A stretch of 64,000 nucleotides of DNA, from NCBI GenBank assembly GCA_963733915.1, contig CAVTEP010000003.1, positions 248,001 to 312,000 of the forward strand. Direction: 5' to 3'. The notes beneath the pieces are model-generated. The model made no database searches, was not told the DNA's origin, and saw only the letters and a list, made by a program, of their open reading frames with translations. Source of the stretch: Sulfomarinibacter sp963733915. GTDB taxonomy: Bacteria > Acidobacteriota > Thermoanaerobaculia > Thermoanaerobaculales > Sulfomarinibacteraceae. The translations under genes and the position numbers were made by a program. The stretch's first letter is position 1; each line of letters starts with the position of its first letter. Shown in pieces: positions 8,588 through 17,198 of the stretch.

Positions 8588-8616
8588 AATATACTCCGCT
8601 CGAAATCGAGGGTCAA
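8588..8616 (-). promoter_or_regulatory. Promoter with palindromic operator for the toxin-antitoxin operon
   Basis: On the minus strand: -35 TTGACC, a 17-nt spacer, -10 TATATT. The spacer contains a perfect 12-nt palindrome, CTCGATTTCGAG (8599-8610), well placed as an autorepressor operator. Transcription should start at about the A of the antitoxin ATG. Confidence 0.65.
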
Positions 8617-8693
8617 GTTCGTCACCTGACGACGTATTTCAGCCGGTGGGCACCAGCCCGCCAGCCAAAAAAATGAGTGCTAAGCTGCACGCG

Positions 8694-10136
8694 ATGACGG
8701 AATCGACACTCGGTCTCGAACAGGTTCCTCCCGGGCGGCGGATCTACGCCAACCGCACGCTCAACCTGCGCACCATCGGCGCTATCGGCTACGACATGGA
8801 CTACACCCTAGTCCACTACCACGCCGACGTCTGGGAGCGAAAGGCTTACGACCGGGCCAGAGAGCTTCTACTCGGCGAGGGCTGGCCGGTGAGGGATCTC
8901 GAGTTCGACCCCGACCTCGTGATCCGAGGGCTGGTCATCGACGCCGAGCTCGGCAACATCGTCAAGGCCAACCGTTTCGGTTACGTCATGCGGGCCGCTC
9001 ACGGCACCGGTCTGATGGAGTTCGAGGACCAACGGGAGATCTACCGCCACACACCGGTCGACCTGTCGGAGCCGCGGTTCTTTTTTCTCAACACCCTGTT
9101 TTCGCTGTCTGAAAGCTGCCTCTATCTCCAGCTGGTGGACCTCTACGATCAGCACCTGTTCCCGAAGGTGCACGGCTACGAGGATCTCTTCCGGCGGGTT
9201 CGTGCCTGCCTCGACGAAACGCACATCGAGGGCACCCTCAAGGCCGAGATCATGGCCGACCCGGAACCGTTCATCGACCTCGATCCTCAGGGTCCGCTGG
9301 CGCTGCTCGACCAGTTCCGTTCGGGCAAGCGGCTGATGCTGATCTCCAACTCGGAGTGGGAGTATGCCCGCACCGTCATGGCGTATGCCTTCGACCGGTT
9401 TCTGCCCCAGGACATGAGCTGGCGCGATCTCTTCGAGCTGGTCATCGTCGGCGCGCGAAAACCGGGCTTTTTCCTCTATGATCTGCCCCTGTTTTCCCTG
9501 GCCGACGAGGAGGCCGGATTGCTGCGACCGGCACCCGGCCAGATTCCCGGACCGGGCGCCTTTCTCGGCGGTGACGCGACCAAGGTCGAGGACTACCTCG
9601 GTCTTTCCGGTGCGGCGATCCTCTATGTCGGCGACCACATCTTCGCCGACGTCAAGGTCTCCAAAGCGAGCCTCCGCTGGCGCACCGCCCTTATCCTGCG
9701 CGAGCTCGAGGAGGAGCTGACGGCGGTCGACGCCTTCCGCGAAACCGAGGTCATCCTGATCGAGCTGATGGACGAAAAGGTGCGGCTCGAAACGGAACTC
9801 AGCCGCGTCCGACTCGCGTTGCAGCGCCTGCGCGGGGGCTACGGGGAACAGCCGGAGATGTCGGTGAAGAAGCTCGAGGCGGAGTTCCAACGGGTTCGGG
9901 ACGCGACCGTTGCTCTCGATGAACAAATCGCGCCGCTCGCGCGCGAGGCCTCACAGCTCGAAAACCCGCGCTGGGGCGCGCTACTGCGATCCGGCAACGA
10001 CAAGAGCCACCTCGCCAATCAGATCGAGCGCTCGGCCGACATCTACACGTCGAGGGTTTCGAACTTTCTCTTCGCCACACCCTTCGCATATCTCCGCAGC
10101 CGCCGTGGCAGCATGCCGCACGATCCGATTGGTTGA
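8694..10136 (+). CDS. HAD-IG family 5'-nucleotidase
   Basis: The 480-residue protein belongs to the HAD superfamily subfamily IG (purine 5'-nucleotidase, cN-II type). HAD motif I is the GYDMDYTLVHY segment near residues 32-42 with its DxD pair; LISNSEWEY supplies motif II, and a late VGDHIFADV segment contributes the acidic motif IV. The family dephosphorylates IMP/GMP-type nucleotides in the cytoplasm. The C-terminal 110 residues are rich in charged residues and may be coiled coil. An alternative in-frame ATG lies 21 nt upstream; neither has a strong ribosome site. The next gene follows after 10 bp. Confidence 0.87.
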   Translation: MTESTLGLEQVPPGRRIYANRTLNLRTIGAIGYDMDYTLVHYHADVWERKAYDRARELLLGEGWPVRDLEFDPDLVIRGLVIDAELGNIVKANRFGYVMRAAHGTGLMEFEDQREIYRHTPVDLSEPRFFFLNTLFSLSESCLYLQLVDLYDQHLFPKVHGYEDLFRRVRACLDETHIEGTLKAEIMADPEPFIDLDPQGPLALLDQFRSGKRLMLISNSEWEYARTVMAYAFDRFLPQDMSWRDLFELVIVGARKPGFFLYDLPLFSLADEEAGLLRPAPGQIPGPGAFLGGDATKVEDYLGLSGAAILYVGDHIFADVKVSKASLRWRTALILRELEEELTAVDAFRETEVILIELMDEKVRLETELSRVRLALQRLRGGYGEQPEMSVKKLEAEFQRVRDATVALDEQIAPLAREASQLENPRWGALLRSGNDKSHLANQIERSADIYTSRVSNFLFATPFAYLRSRRGSMPHDPIG

Positions 10137-10146
10137 AACCCCGGTT

Positions 10147-10950
10147 ATGTCGCACCCGGTACACACGGTGGCAGCCGTCAGCTTTCTCAATGCCCGGCCC
10201 CTCATCGACGGTCTCGAGCGCGAACCCGAAGTCTCGCTGATCACCGACGTGCCCAGCCGGTTGCTCGAGACCTTGACCTCCTTGAGAGCCCAGGTCGCCC
10301 TCTGCCCGATCATCGATTTCCAGACGGCCGCCGCCGAACTGTGCATCGTGCCAGTGGGCGCTATCGGATCGGACGGCGCCACCCACACGGTGCGGGTGTT
10401 CAGCCGGGTTCCCATCGAAGACCTCGACAACGTTCACGCCGATGGCGACAGCCACACATCGGTGGCACTCCTCGAGGTGGTCCTGGAGGCGTTCCACGGC
10501 CGGCGTCCCGAAATCCGCAGCCTGGGGGTTCTTGCATCGGAGAGCGCCGTCAATCCGGATGCAGTGCTCCTGATCGGCGACAAGGTGGTTCACAACGAGC
10601 CGTCCACCGACGTCTACCCATTTCAGCTCGACCTCGGTGACGCGTGGAAACGGCTGACCGGCCTGCCATTTGTCTTTGCCACCTGGCTCGCCCGCGCCGG
10701 CGATGATCTCGGGCAACTTCCATCGATGCTGCGACGAACCCGGGAAACCAACCTCCTCCGCATCCCCGAGATTGTCGCCGCCCACGCCGACGGCTGGCCG
10801 GTCGATCTCGCTATTCGCTATCTCGGGAAGATCCTCCAGTACGACCTCGGCGAACCCGAGCTCGAATCGATCGAGCTCTTCTGGGCCCGCTGTCACGCCC
10901 TCGACCTCATCGACGATCTACGACCGATGAGGTTGTACTCATCACTCTGA
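10147..10950 (+). CDS. mqnA: Chorismate dehydratase, futalosine menaquinone pathway
   Basis: The 267-residue protein has the MqnA/MqnD periplasmic-binding-protein-like fold. The family hallmark SFLNARPL lies at residues 13-20, followed by EVSLITDVPSRLLETL and the ALCPIIDFQ segment. MqnA dehydrates chorismate to 3-enolpyruvoyl-benzoate, the first step of menaquinone synthesis through futalosine. No other mqn gene is in the window. It follows the nucleotidase by 10 bp and is likely co-transcribed; whether that has pathway meaning is unclear. Confidence 0.9.
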   Translation: MSHPVHTVAAVSFLNARPLIDGLEREPEVSLITDVPSRLLETLTSLRAQVALCPIIDFQTAAAELCIVPVGAIGSDGATHTVRVFSRVPIEDLDNVHADGDSHTSVALLEVVLEAFHGRRPEIRSLGVLASESAVNPDAVLLIGDKVVHNEPSTDVYPFQLDLGDAWKRLTGLPFVFATWLARAGDDLGQLPSMLRRTRETNLLRIPEIVAAHADGWPVDLAIRYLGKILQYDLGEPELESIELFWARCHALDLIDDLRPMRLYSSL

Positions 10951-11136
10951 CGGATCAGTCCTCTGTAGGGGCAGGACACATCCTCGCTCTCGAACGGGGG
11001 CGTCGACGCGTGCCCCTTCCTGAGCTCTGCAACCGCCAAAAGCTCTGTGGTACTTCAAGGGAGCGAGGCCCCGGCGGCGCGATGCAGCGGCGGCCAAAAA
11101 TGAGCTTACAGCGCAGGGGTGTACTAAGCTGGCGTC

Positions 11137-12675
11137 GTGTCCACCGAAGCTTCCTCCGACGCGAGATCGACGAGTCAGAGAATCGGCCTCCTGTTGGGCC
11201 CCATCCTGTTCTGCGTGACCCTGTTTCTGGATCTCGATTCTTCCAGACCCGGGGTCACCAACATGGCGGCGGTGGCGGTGCTGATGGCGACCTGGTGGAT
11301 CACCGACGCCATCCCCCTATCGGCGACCGCGCTGTTGCCGCTGGTTCTCTATCCCCTGCTGGGCATCATGAAGACCCGAGAATGTGCGCCGATCTACGTC
11401 AATAGCACGATCTTTCTCTTCATCGGTGGTTTCATGATTGCCTTGACGATGGAGAAGTGGCGGCTGCACAAGCGAATCGCGCTGTGGATCATCCGGCGGA
11501 TCGGGGGCGGGCCATCGCGCATCATTCTCGGTTTCATGATCGCGGCGGCATTCCTCTCCATGTGGATCTCCAATACCGCCACCGCGATCATGATGGTGCC
11601 CATCGCCATGGCGATCATCCTGCAACTCGAGGAGAGATTCGGTATCAGTGCGTGCCATCCCTTCACCGTTGCGCTGATGCTCGGGATTGCCTATGCCTGC
11701 TCGCTGGGCGGTATGGCGACGCTGGTCGGCACGCCGCCGAATCTATCGTTCGCGAGGATCTTCGAGATCACGTTTCCGAATGCGGAGTCCATCTCCTTCG
11801 GCCAATGGTTGGTGATGGCGTTTCCCATCACCTTGGCCCTACTGACCATTGTGTGGCTGCTTCTGACAAGGGTGTTCTTCCGCTTCGGGAAGTCGTTCGA
11901 GGTCGACCGCGAGGTCGTCAAGCGCGAGTACGCGGACCTCGGCGGCATATCGTTCGAAGAGCGGACGGTGTTGACGGTCTTCGTGGCCACCGCCTTCGGT
12001 TGGGTCTTTCGCAAGGACCTGGTGCTCGGCTTTTTGACCATCCCCGGATGGTCGCGGCTGCTGCCCCGCGCGGACCTGATCGACGACGCCACGGTCGCCA
12101 TTGGTATGGCGATGATCCTGTTTTTCATCCCGACGCGCAGCCGGGATGCCGCCAGCCGTACCGTGATGGGTGTCGATGTGTTCACCAAGGTCCCGTGGCA
12201 CATCGTGCTGCTGTTCGGGGGCGGTTTTGCCCTCGCTCAAGGCTTTCGAGTCACCGGTCTTTCAGAGCTGATTGGAACCCGGTTCGCGGGCCTCGAAGGA
12301 GTGCCGCCCTTTGCCATGATCACGCTGGTCTGCGGCGGTCTCACCTTCCTCACCGAGCTGACTTCCAATACCGCGACAACCGAGATGATCCTGCCGATCC
12401 TCGCCTCGGTCGCGGTCGCCATGAAGGCCAACCCGCTGCTTCTGATGATACCGGCAACGCTGTCGGCGTCGTGCGCCTTCATGATGCCGGTAGCCACTCC
12501 ACCGAACGCCATCATTTTCGCCAGTGGTCGCATCAAGATCGCCGAGATGGCCAAGGTTGGACTCGCCATAAACATGATCGGCGTGTTGGTCATCTCTCTG
12601 GTGTTCTACTTTCTCGGCACCGCGGTTCTCGAAATCGATACTGCGACCTTTCCAACTTGGGCGGTGTCTCGATAG
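11137..12675 (+). CDS. DASS (SLC13) family sodium/carboxylate symporter
   Basis: The 512-residue protein is almost entirely hydrophobic with about 11-12 membrane segments. Two SNT motifs, SNTATAIMM and SNTATTEMI, sit in the two inverted halves where DASS carriers bind sodium and substrate; the TPPN motifs (VGTPPNLSF and VATPPNAII) are also present. Family members import di- and tricarboxylates, or sulfate, with sodium. The start is GTG and the ribosome site is weak. The 186 nt upstream of it hold nothing I recognise. Confidence 0.9.
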   Translation: MSTEASSDARSTSQRIGLLLGPILFCVTLFLDLDSSRPGVTNMAAVAVLMATWWITDAIPLSATALLPLVLYPLLGIMKTRECAPIYVNSTIFLFIGGFMIALTMEKWRLHKRIALWIIRRIGGGPSRIILGFMIAAAFLSMWISNTATAIMMVPIAMAIILQLEERFGISACHPFTVALMLGIAYACSLGGMATLVGTPPNLSFARIFEITFPNAESISFGQWLVMAFPITLALLTIVWLLLTRVFFRFGKSFEVDREVVKREYADLGGISFEERTVLTVFVATAFGWVFRKDLVLGFLTIPGWSRLLPRADLIDDATVAIGMAMILFFIPTRSRDAASRTVMGVDVFTKVPWHIVLLFGGGFALAQGFRVTGLSELIGTRFAGLEGVPPFAMITLVCGGLTFLTELTSNTATTEMILPILASVAVAMKANPLLLMIPATLSASCAFMMPVATPPNAIIFASGRIKIAEMAKVGLAINMIGVLVISLVFYFLGTAVLEIDTATFPTWAVSR

Positions 12676-12707
12676 CCTGCGTCGGACGTCCGACCGCTCG
12701 CCGGCGG

Positions 12708-13070
12708 CTAAATTCCCGGCGTCCGCTCCGGCCACCAGCGATAAACCTCCAGATCGAGGGTTCCGTTGGCACGAAACGCCACGCCCTCCTCCTCGAGAAG
12801 AGATCGCTGCAGGCCCTTCGGAAAGTCGGGCAGACGGTCGGTGGAACATCCGCCCGACGCGTTGACCACCCGCTGCCATGGTACGCCGTCCGGACAGCGA
12901 TGAAGCATCCAGCCGACTGCTCGCGGCGACAGCCGGCCGCTCATCAGGGTTGAGATCTGGCCATAGGTCATCACGCGCCCGCGCGGGATGCGGCGTACGA
13001 ACTCGATGACCTGCTGCTGCGCGTTGAGCCGCTCACCCTCGATGTCACCGTGAACGCGATTCCCAGCCAT
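12708..13070 (-). CDS. Alkyltransferase-like protein (ATL), MGMT fold without the acceptor cysteine
   Basis: The 120-residue protein matches the C-terminal DNA-binding domain of O6-alkylguanine alkyltransferases: IPRGRVMTYGQIS, the SPRAVGWML recognition helix, then VPWQRVVNASG. True MGMT has PCHR at this site with the acceptor Cys; here Trp replaces Cys, the defining change of ATL proteins. ATLs bind alkylated guanine and hand lesions to nucleotide excision repair. I chose the internal ATG over upstream in-frame starts because MAGNRVHGD begins just before the conserved fold. It is convergent with the DASS gene. Confidence 0.88.
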   Translation of the reverse strand: MAGNRVHGDIEGERLNAQQQVIEFVRRIPRGRVMTYGQISTLMSGRLSPRAVGWMLHRCPDGVPWQRVVNASGGCSTDRLPDFPKGLQRSLLEEEGVAFRANGTLDLEVYRWWPERTPGI

Positions 13071-13140
13071 GGTGAATAACCTACCACCTCTAACCCGATC
13101 CAGGGACATTGCTCGTCCCTGCGAGGAGATTCGGAAGCTC

Positions 13141-13385
13141 CGGTCGGCAGGCGCAGCGACAGGGACAGACGGCACAGGCAGGGTCAGAGAGCAGCTGCAG
13201 GGGCAGCGACCGGGGCAGCAATCACGCGTCGTGACGACGGCATGGCCACCTCCGGGTCGTTCAATTCGAGAGGTAGCCGGTGGGTGGTCCCTTCTTCCCC
13301 TTTTCCCCTTTTCTCCTTTTCTCCTCCGCCTCCTCGGGGAGGGTGGAACGTTCTAACGTTCTAACGTTTGAACGTTCAAACGTTG
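13141..13385. repeat. Composite intergenic element ending at the priA start (CAGGGACAG tract, CCCCTTTT tract, AACGTT array)
   Basis: It holds a CAGGGACAG/GGCAGGG-rich stretch (13145-13220), a GGGTGGT tract, a polypyrimidine array of CCCCTTTT units (13288-13334) and an AACGTTCT octamer array (13347-13385). The polypyrimidine array is the reverse complement of the purine tract near 46395-46432. No gene is visible between the ATL start and priA. Confidence 0.72.
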
Positions 13386-13400
13386 CGTTACCATATCCCG

Positions 13401-15818
13401 GTGTACGCCCACGTCGCCATCCCTCGTTCGGCCCCCGAAGCCCTGATCTACGTCATTCCCGAACACCTCGAATCGTTCGCGGTGCCGGGGGTGCGGGTCC
13501 GCGTGCCGCTGCGCAAGAAGATCGTCACTGGTGTCCTGACTGCGGTCACCGACAGCACCGCGCTCGATTCGGCCACGATCCGACCGTTGATCGAAGTCGT
13601 GGACGCCGAGCCGTTGCTGCCGCCGCATTTGTTTCAGCTCGCCGACTTCATCGCCTCCTACTACCGCTGCCCCATCGGCGACACCCTCGCCGCCATCCTT
13701 CCCACCGGGCTTCTCAAGGCCGACGGTGAAACTGCACGCCTCACCCCAGCAGGCGCCGCCACCGACGCATCCTCGCTGCCCGGAAAGCGCGGTGCGGTCC
13801 TCGTCGAGCTCCAATCTGCAACCAAGCTGTTGGTACCGACCCTGCTCGGCCGCGCCGGCGTCGCCGGCCGCGGCACTCTCGACGCGTTGGTTGGGGCCGG
13901 GCTGGTGACGATCAGCAGTCGTCGTCGCGATCGCTCACCGGAGGCGGAGGTGAGTGCGGTTCGCCTCCCGGCGACACCGATCGAAGAGCTCCTCGAGCGA
14001 TGCCCGCGCGCCCCGAAGCGACGTCAGGTCCTCGAGTGGTTAGCCGAACAGGGTCGACCGGCTCTGGCGAGCGAGGTCTGCGCCGAGGTTGGCTGTTCGC
14101 CCGCCACCCTGCGCGCGATGGATGCGGACGGTCTCGTTGTTCGCTTCGGACAACCGGCGCCGCGCCGCCCGCGTTGGGTGCTCAGGACCGGCGAAATCCG
14201 TCACCGGCTGACTGACGAGCAACGGCAGGTCGTCGACAATGTCCTGGGAGCGCTCGACGGCGGCAAATACACGCCCCTGCTTCTCGAGGGCATCACCGGT
14301 TCCGGCAAGACCGAGGTCTACCTGCGCTGTCTGGAATCCGTGCTCGAGCGCGGCCGAGGCGGCCTCGTGCTGGTGCCCGAGATCGGCCTCACACCCGCCG
14401 CTGCGGGCGCGGTCGAGCGACGCTTCGGCGCCCGGGCCGCGGTTCTGCATTCCGCCCTTTCGGACGGCGAGCGTTGGCGCGAGTGGCGGCGGATCCGGGA
14501 GGGCGAAGCGATGGTCGTGGTCGGCCCGCGCTCGGCCCTCTTTGCTCCCTTCGCAAACCTCGGGCTGATCGTCGTCGACGAGGAGCACGACGCCGCCTAC
14601 AAGCAGCAGGAGGCCCCGCGGTACAACGCCCGCGACCTCTCGCTCGTGGTGGCGCAGCAGCTTGAGGTCCCGGTCCTTCTCTGCTCGGCCACGCCATCGC
14701 TGGAAGCCTCCGCGCTGGTCGAGCGCGGCTTCGCCGGGCACCTGCGGCTGACACATCGGGTCGCCGGAGGCAGACTGCCCGAGGTCGAGCTGGTCGACCT
14801 CCGCGGCGAACCACCCGAGCCGGGCGAGCAGGGCCATACCCTATTTTCGCGCCGGCTGCGAGAGCTTCTTCGTGACACTGTGGACCGTGGCGAACAGGCC
14901 ATCCTGCTCATGCAGCGGCGGGGTTGGGCGCCCATTTATCTGTGCCGGGACTGTGGCCACCGCATCCAGTGTCCGGCCTGCTCGGTGTCGATGGTCGTCC
15001 ACCGCCGCTCGGGCAACCTCAAATGCCACTACTGCGGCCACCACTCGTCGGTCCCGAGCAGCTGTCCCGAATGTCAGGGCGACCTCCTCGACGCCGTCGG
15101 CGCCGGAACCGAAAAGGTCGCTCACCGCCTCGGCGAGCTCATGCCCGGAGTCACCAGTGCCATCCTCGACCGCGACACCGTCCGCCGACGCTCGGGCCTC
15201 CAGGACACCCTTGGCGCTTTCGCCGCCGGCGCGGTTCAGGTCCTGATCGGCACCCAGATGGTGGCCAAAGGCCACCACTTTCCCAAGGTCACCCTGACCG
15301 GGGTCATCTCGGCCGACGCGATGCTCGGGCTGCCGGACTTCCGCGCCGGAGAGCGCACATTCCAGCTTTTGACCCAGGTCGCCGGGCGATCGGGGCGGGG
15401 CGATCGACCGGGCCGGGTCGTAATCCAGACCTATTACCCTCACCACCCGGCGGTCCGGCTCGCCCGCGACCACGATGTCAGTGCGTTCCTGGCCGAGGAG
15501 ATGATCTTCCGCCGCAGCTTCGGGTACCCGCCCGTGGCACGTCTCACGTTGGTGCGGTTCGAATCTGCAAACGAAGCGTCGTGCCGGAAGGCGGCTGAGG
15601 CCGCCGCGCGAGCTGCGTCCCCGGTGCCGGACCGGGTGCGACTGCGGGGCCCCTCTCCGGCGCCGCTGGAACGGATCCGCAACCAGTGGCGGTGGCAGCT
15701 GTTGCTGTCAGCGGCAAACCGCGACCTCATCCGCGATCTCTTGGAGCGGATCGAAGCGCTTCCGCTGCCAAAAAACGTTCGCCGGATCGTTGACATGGAT
15801 CCGACCTCCACCTTGTAA
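13401..15818 (+). CDS. priA: Primosomal protein N', replication restart helicase
   Basis: About 805 residues, full-length PriA. The N-terminal 3'-binding domain begins YAHVAIPRSAPEALIYVIPE. The helicase core has Walker A GITGSGKTEVY, the DEEHD box, and later superfamily 2 motifs ending QVAGRSGR. Between the two helicase lobes lie paired zinc motifs (CRDCGHRIQCPAC and CHYCGH...CPEC), diagnostic for PriA. It reloads the replisome at stalled forks. I chose GTG at the conserved N-terminus; earlier in-frame TTG codons lie inside the AACGTT array and would add repeat-encoded residues. Confidence 0.94.
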   Translation: MYAHVAIPRSAPEALIYVIPEHLESFAVPGVRVRVPLRKKIVTGVLTAVTDSTALDSATIRPLIEVVDAEPLLPPHLFQLADFIASYYRCPIGDTLAAILPTGLLKADGETARLTPAGAATDASSLPGKRGAVLVELQSATKLLVPTLLGRAGVAGRGTLDALVGAGLVTISSRRRDRSPEAEVSAVRLPATPIEELLERCPRAPKRRQVLEWLAEQGRPALASEVCAEVGCSPATLRAMDADGLVVRFGQPAPRRPRWVLRTGEIRHRLTDEQRQVVDNVLGALDGGKYTPLLLEGITGSGKTEVYLRCLESVLERGRGGLVLVPEIGLTPAAAGAVERRFGARAAVLHSALSDGERWREWRRIREGEAMVVVGPRSALFAPFANLGLIVVDEEHDAAYKQQEAPRYNARDLSLVVAQQLEVPVLLCSATPSLEASALVERGFAGHLRLTHRVAGGRLPEVELVDLRGEPPEPGEQGHTLFSRRLRELLRDTVDRGEQAILLMQRRGWAPIYLCRDCGHRIQCPACSVSMVVHRRSGNLKCHYCGHHSSVPSSCPECQGDLLDAVGAGTEKVAHRLGELMPGVTSAILDRDTVRRRSGLQDTLGAFAAGAVQVLIGTQMVAKGHHFPKVTLTGVISADAMLGLPDFRAGERTFQLLTQVAGRSGRGDRPGRVVIQTYYPHHPAVRLARDHDVSAFLAEEMIFRRSFGYPPVARLTLVRFESANEASCRKAAEAAARAASPVPDRVRLRGPSPAPLERIRNQWRWQLLLSAANRDLIRDLLERIEALPLPKNVRRIVDMDPTSTL

Positions 15819-15853
15819 TTCATCGCCGAGCGCCCGGCGCCCGGCGATGAATT
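15817..15853 (+). terminator. Strong hairpin overlapping the priA stop codon (possible terminator)
   Basis: A perfect 12-bp stem, AATTCATCGCCG / CGGCGATGAATT, with further GCGCC pairing in the loop, begins at the second base of the TAA stop. It has no immediate T-run, so intrinsic termination is uncertain; an mRNA-stabilising 3' structure is equally possible. Confidence 0.45.
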
Positions 15854-15890
15854 GCAGTTTGATATTCTTTCCCGGCTGAATCGGAGGGAC

Positions 15891-17123
15891 ATGAACGACA
15901 AGGCCTTCGGGAAGTGGTTGGCATCTGAGAAGCTGCTGCGCACGGACGGTCTGCGGCGGGCGATGGACATTTACAAGGCCACCCAGAGCCGTCTCGACTC
16001 GGTGATCCTCGATCTCGGGCTCATGTCCGAAAAGGCGCTCCTCGAAGCTCTCGGCCGATTCCACAAGACCCGCACCGTGTCGCGGGCCGAGCTCGGCGCC
16101 GTCGGCGCCGAGGTGGCGCGGATGGTGTCGCCCCGTATCGCGCTCCGTCTCCAGGTGGTGCCATTCCGAGTCGAAGGCAGGACCCTGTCGGTCGCCTCCC
16201 TCGAGCCCGGCGATTTGCTGGTCGAGGACGAACTGGCGCTCATCACCGGATGTATGGTGGCAAGTTTCGTGGCGCTGGAGGTTCGGCTCTACGAAGCCCT
16301 CAACCGGCTCTACGGAATCCCACTGTCGGCGCAGTTCGGGTCGCTGATTCGCCGATTCGAGGATGACGGCGCGGCCACGCCCAGCACCCAGCGGGTTTCG
16401 GTGCGTCCTGCCGCGCCTGCAAAACGTCCACTGCGACCCACGAAGGAGCGCACGTGGCGGCCGAGCGACCATCCCAGGCGTGAGGCGACCCACGACGAAC
16501 CACTCGAGGTGAGCGATGAGGACCTCAGCCTTTTTCCCTCCCTGCGCGAGAGCCTGGAAGGAGGGGCAGAGCGTACACAGGGTCCGCCGGTGCTACGCAA
16601 GGTTGAACCCCCGGCAGCCGACCTCGCGCCGGAGGAGCGGTTGGCGGCCACTGCCACCGCGCTCCAAAACGCCGAGATGCGCGATGACATAGCCGACGCC
16701 GTCCTCGGCTTTTGCGCACCCCTGTTCCGCCGCCGTCTGATGTGCGTCCTGCGAAAGGACGTCATCATGGGCTGGCGCGGCGAAGGCGAAGGGGTCGACT
16801 CAGCCGCGGTGCGAGAGGTTTCGATCCCACTCGACGAACCGTCGGTCTTTGTCGGCCTAACCCAGGGTGCTGAGTTCTGGCTCGGGCCGTTGCCCGAAAT
16901 GGCGCACAACATGAAGCTCGTCACCGGGCTCGGAGGCACCGCACCCAAGGACTGTTTCATTCTGCCGGTCAAGGTGCGCGACAAGACAGTGTGTTTCCTC
17001 TACTGTGACAATGTCGAGAACGGCGTCGGTGGCCTGCCGATGGCGGACCTGCGCCGATTGGCGGCCAAGGCCGGTCTCGCGTTTCAGGTCTACCTGATGA
17101 AAAGCAAGATCAGAACGCTGTAA
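15891..17123 (+). CDS. GspE N-terminal (MshEN-like) domain protein with a C-terminal sensor-like region
   Basis: The 410-residue protein begins MNDKAFGKWLASEKLL and has the GspE/PilB N-terminal fold: LLRTDGLRRAMDIYKATQ, then LGLMSEKALLEALGRF and an LVPFRVEGRTLSVA-like strand set. These modules often bind c-di-GMP or regulate type II secretion and type IV pilus ATPases, but no ATPase domain follows. A low-complexity, Pro/Arg-rich linker (about 145-235) leads to a C-terminal alpha/beta domain resembling a GAF-like fold by pattern only. The ATG has GGAGGGAC upstream. Similar proteins occur in Acidobacteriota and Deltaproteobacteria. Function is unknown; a regulatory or motility role is inference. 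Confidence 0.7.
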   Translation: MNDKAFGKWLASEKLLRTDGLRRAMDIYKATQSRLDSVILDLGLMSEKALLEALGRFHKTRTVSRAELGAVGAEVARMVSPRIALRLQVVPFRVEGRTLSVASLEPGDLLVEDELALITGCMVASFVALEVRLYEALNRLYGIPLSAQFGSLIRRFEDDGAATPSTQRVSVRPAAPAKRPLRPTKERTWRPSDHPRREATHDEPLEVSDEDLSLFPSLRESLEGGAERTQGPPVLRKVEPPAADLAPEERLAATATALQNAEMRDDIADAVLGFCAPLFRRRLMCVLRKDVIMGWRGEGEGVDSAAVREVSIPLDEPSVFVGLTQGAEFWLGPLPEMAHNMKLVTGLGGTAPKDCFILPVKVRDKTVCFLYCDNVENGVGGLPMADLRRLAAKAGLAFQVYLMKSKIRTL

Positions 17124-17198
17124 GGACCAATGCCGGCGAACCTTTCCAATCCTGATGCGTAAAACATTGGCGTACGGGAAGAGCAAGGAGGACCCAAG

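Noticed and set aside
8505..8693. Upstream extension of the HAD-IG nucleotidase
   Set aside because: It overlaps the antitoxin gene and promoter and adds residues with no family similarity.
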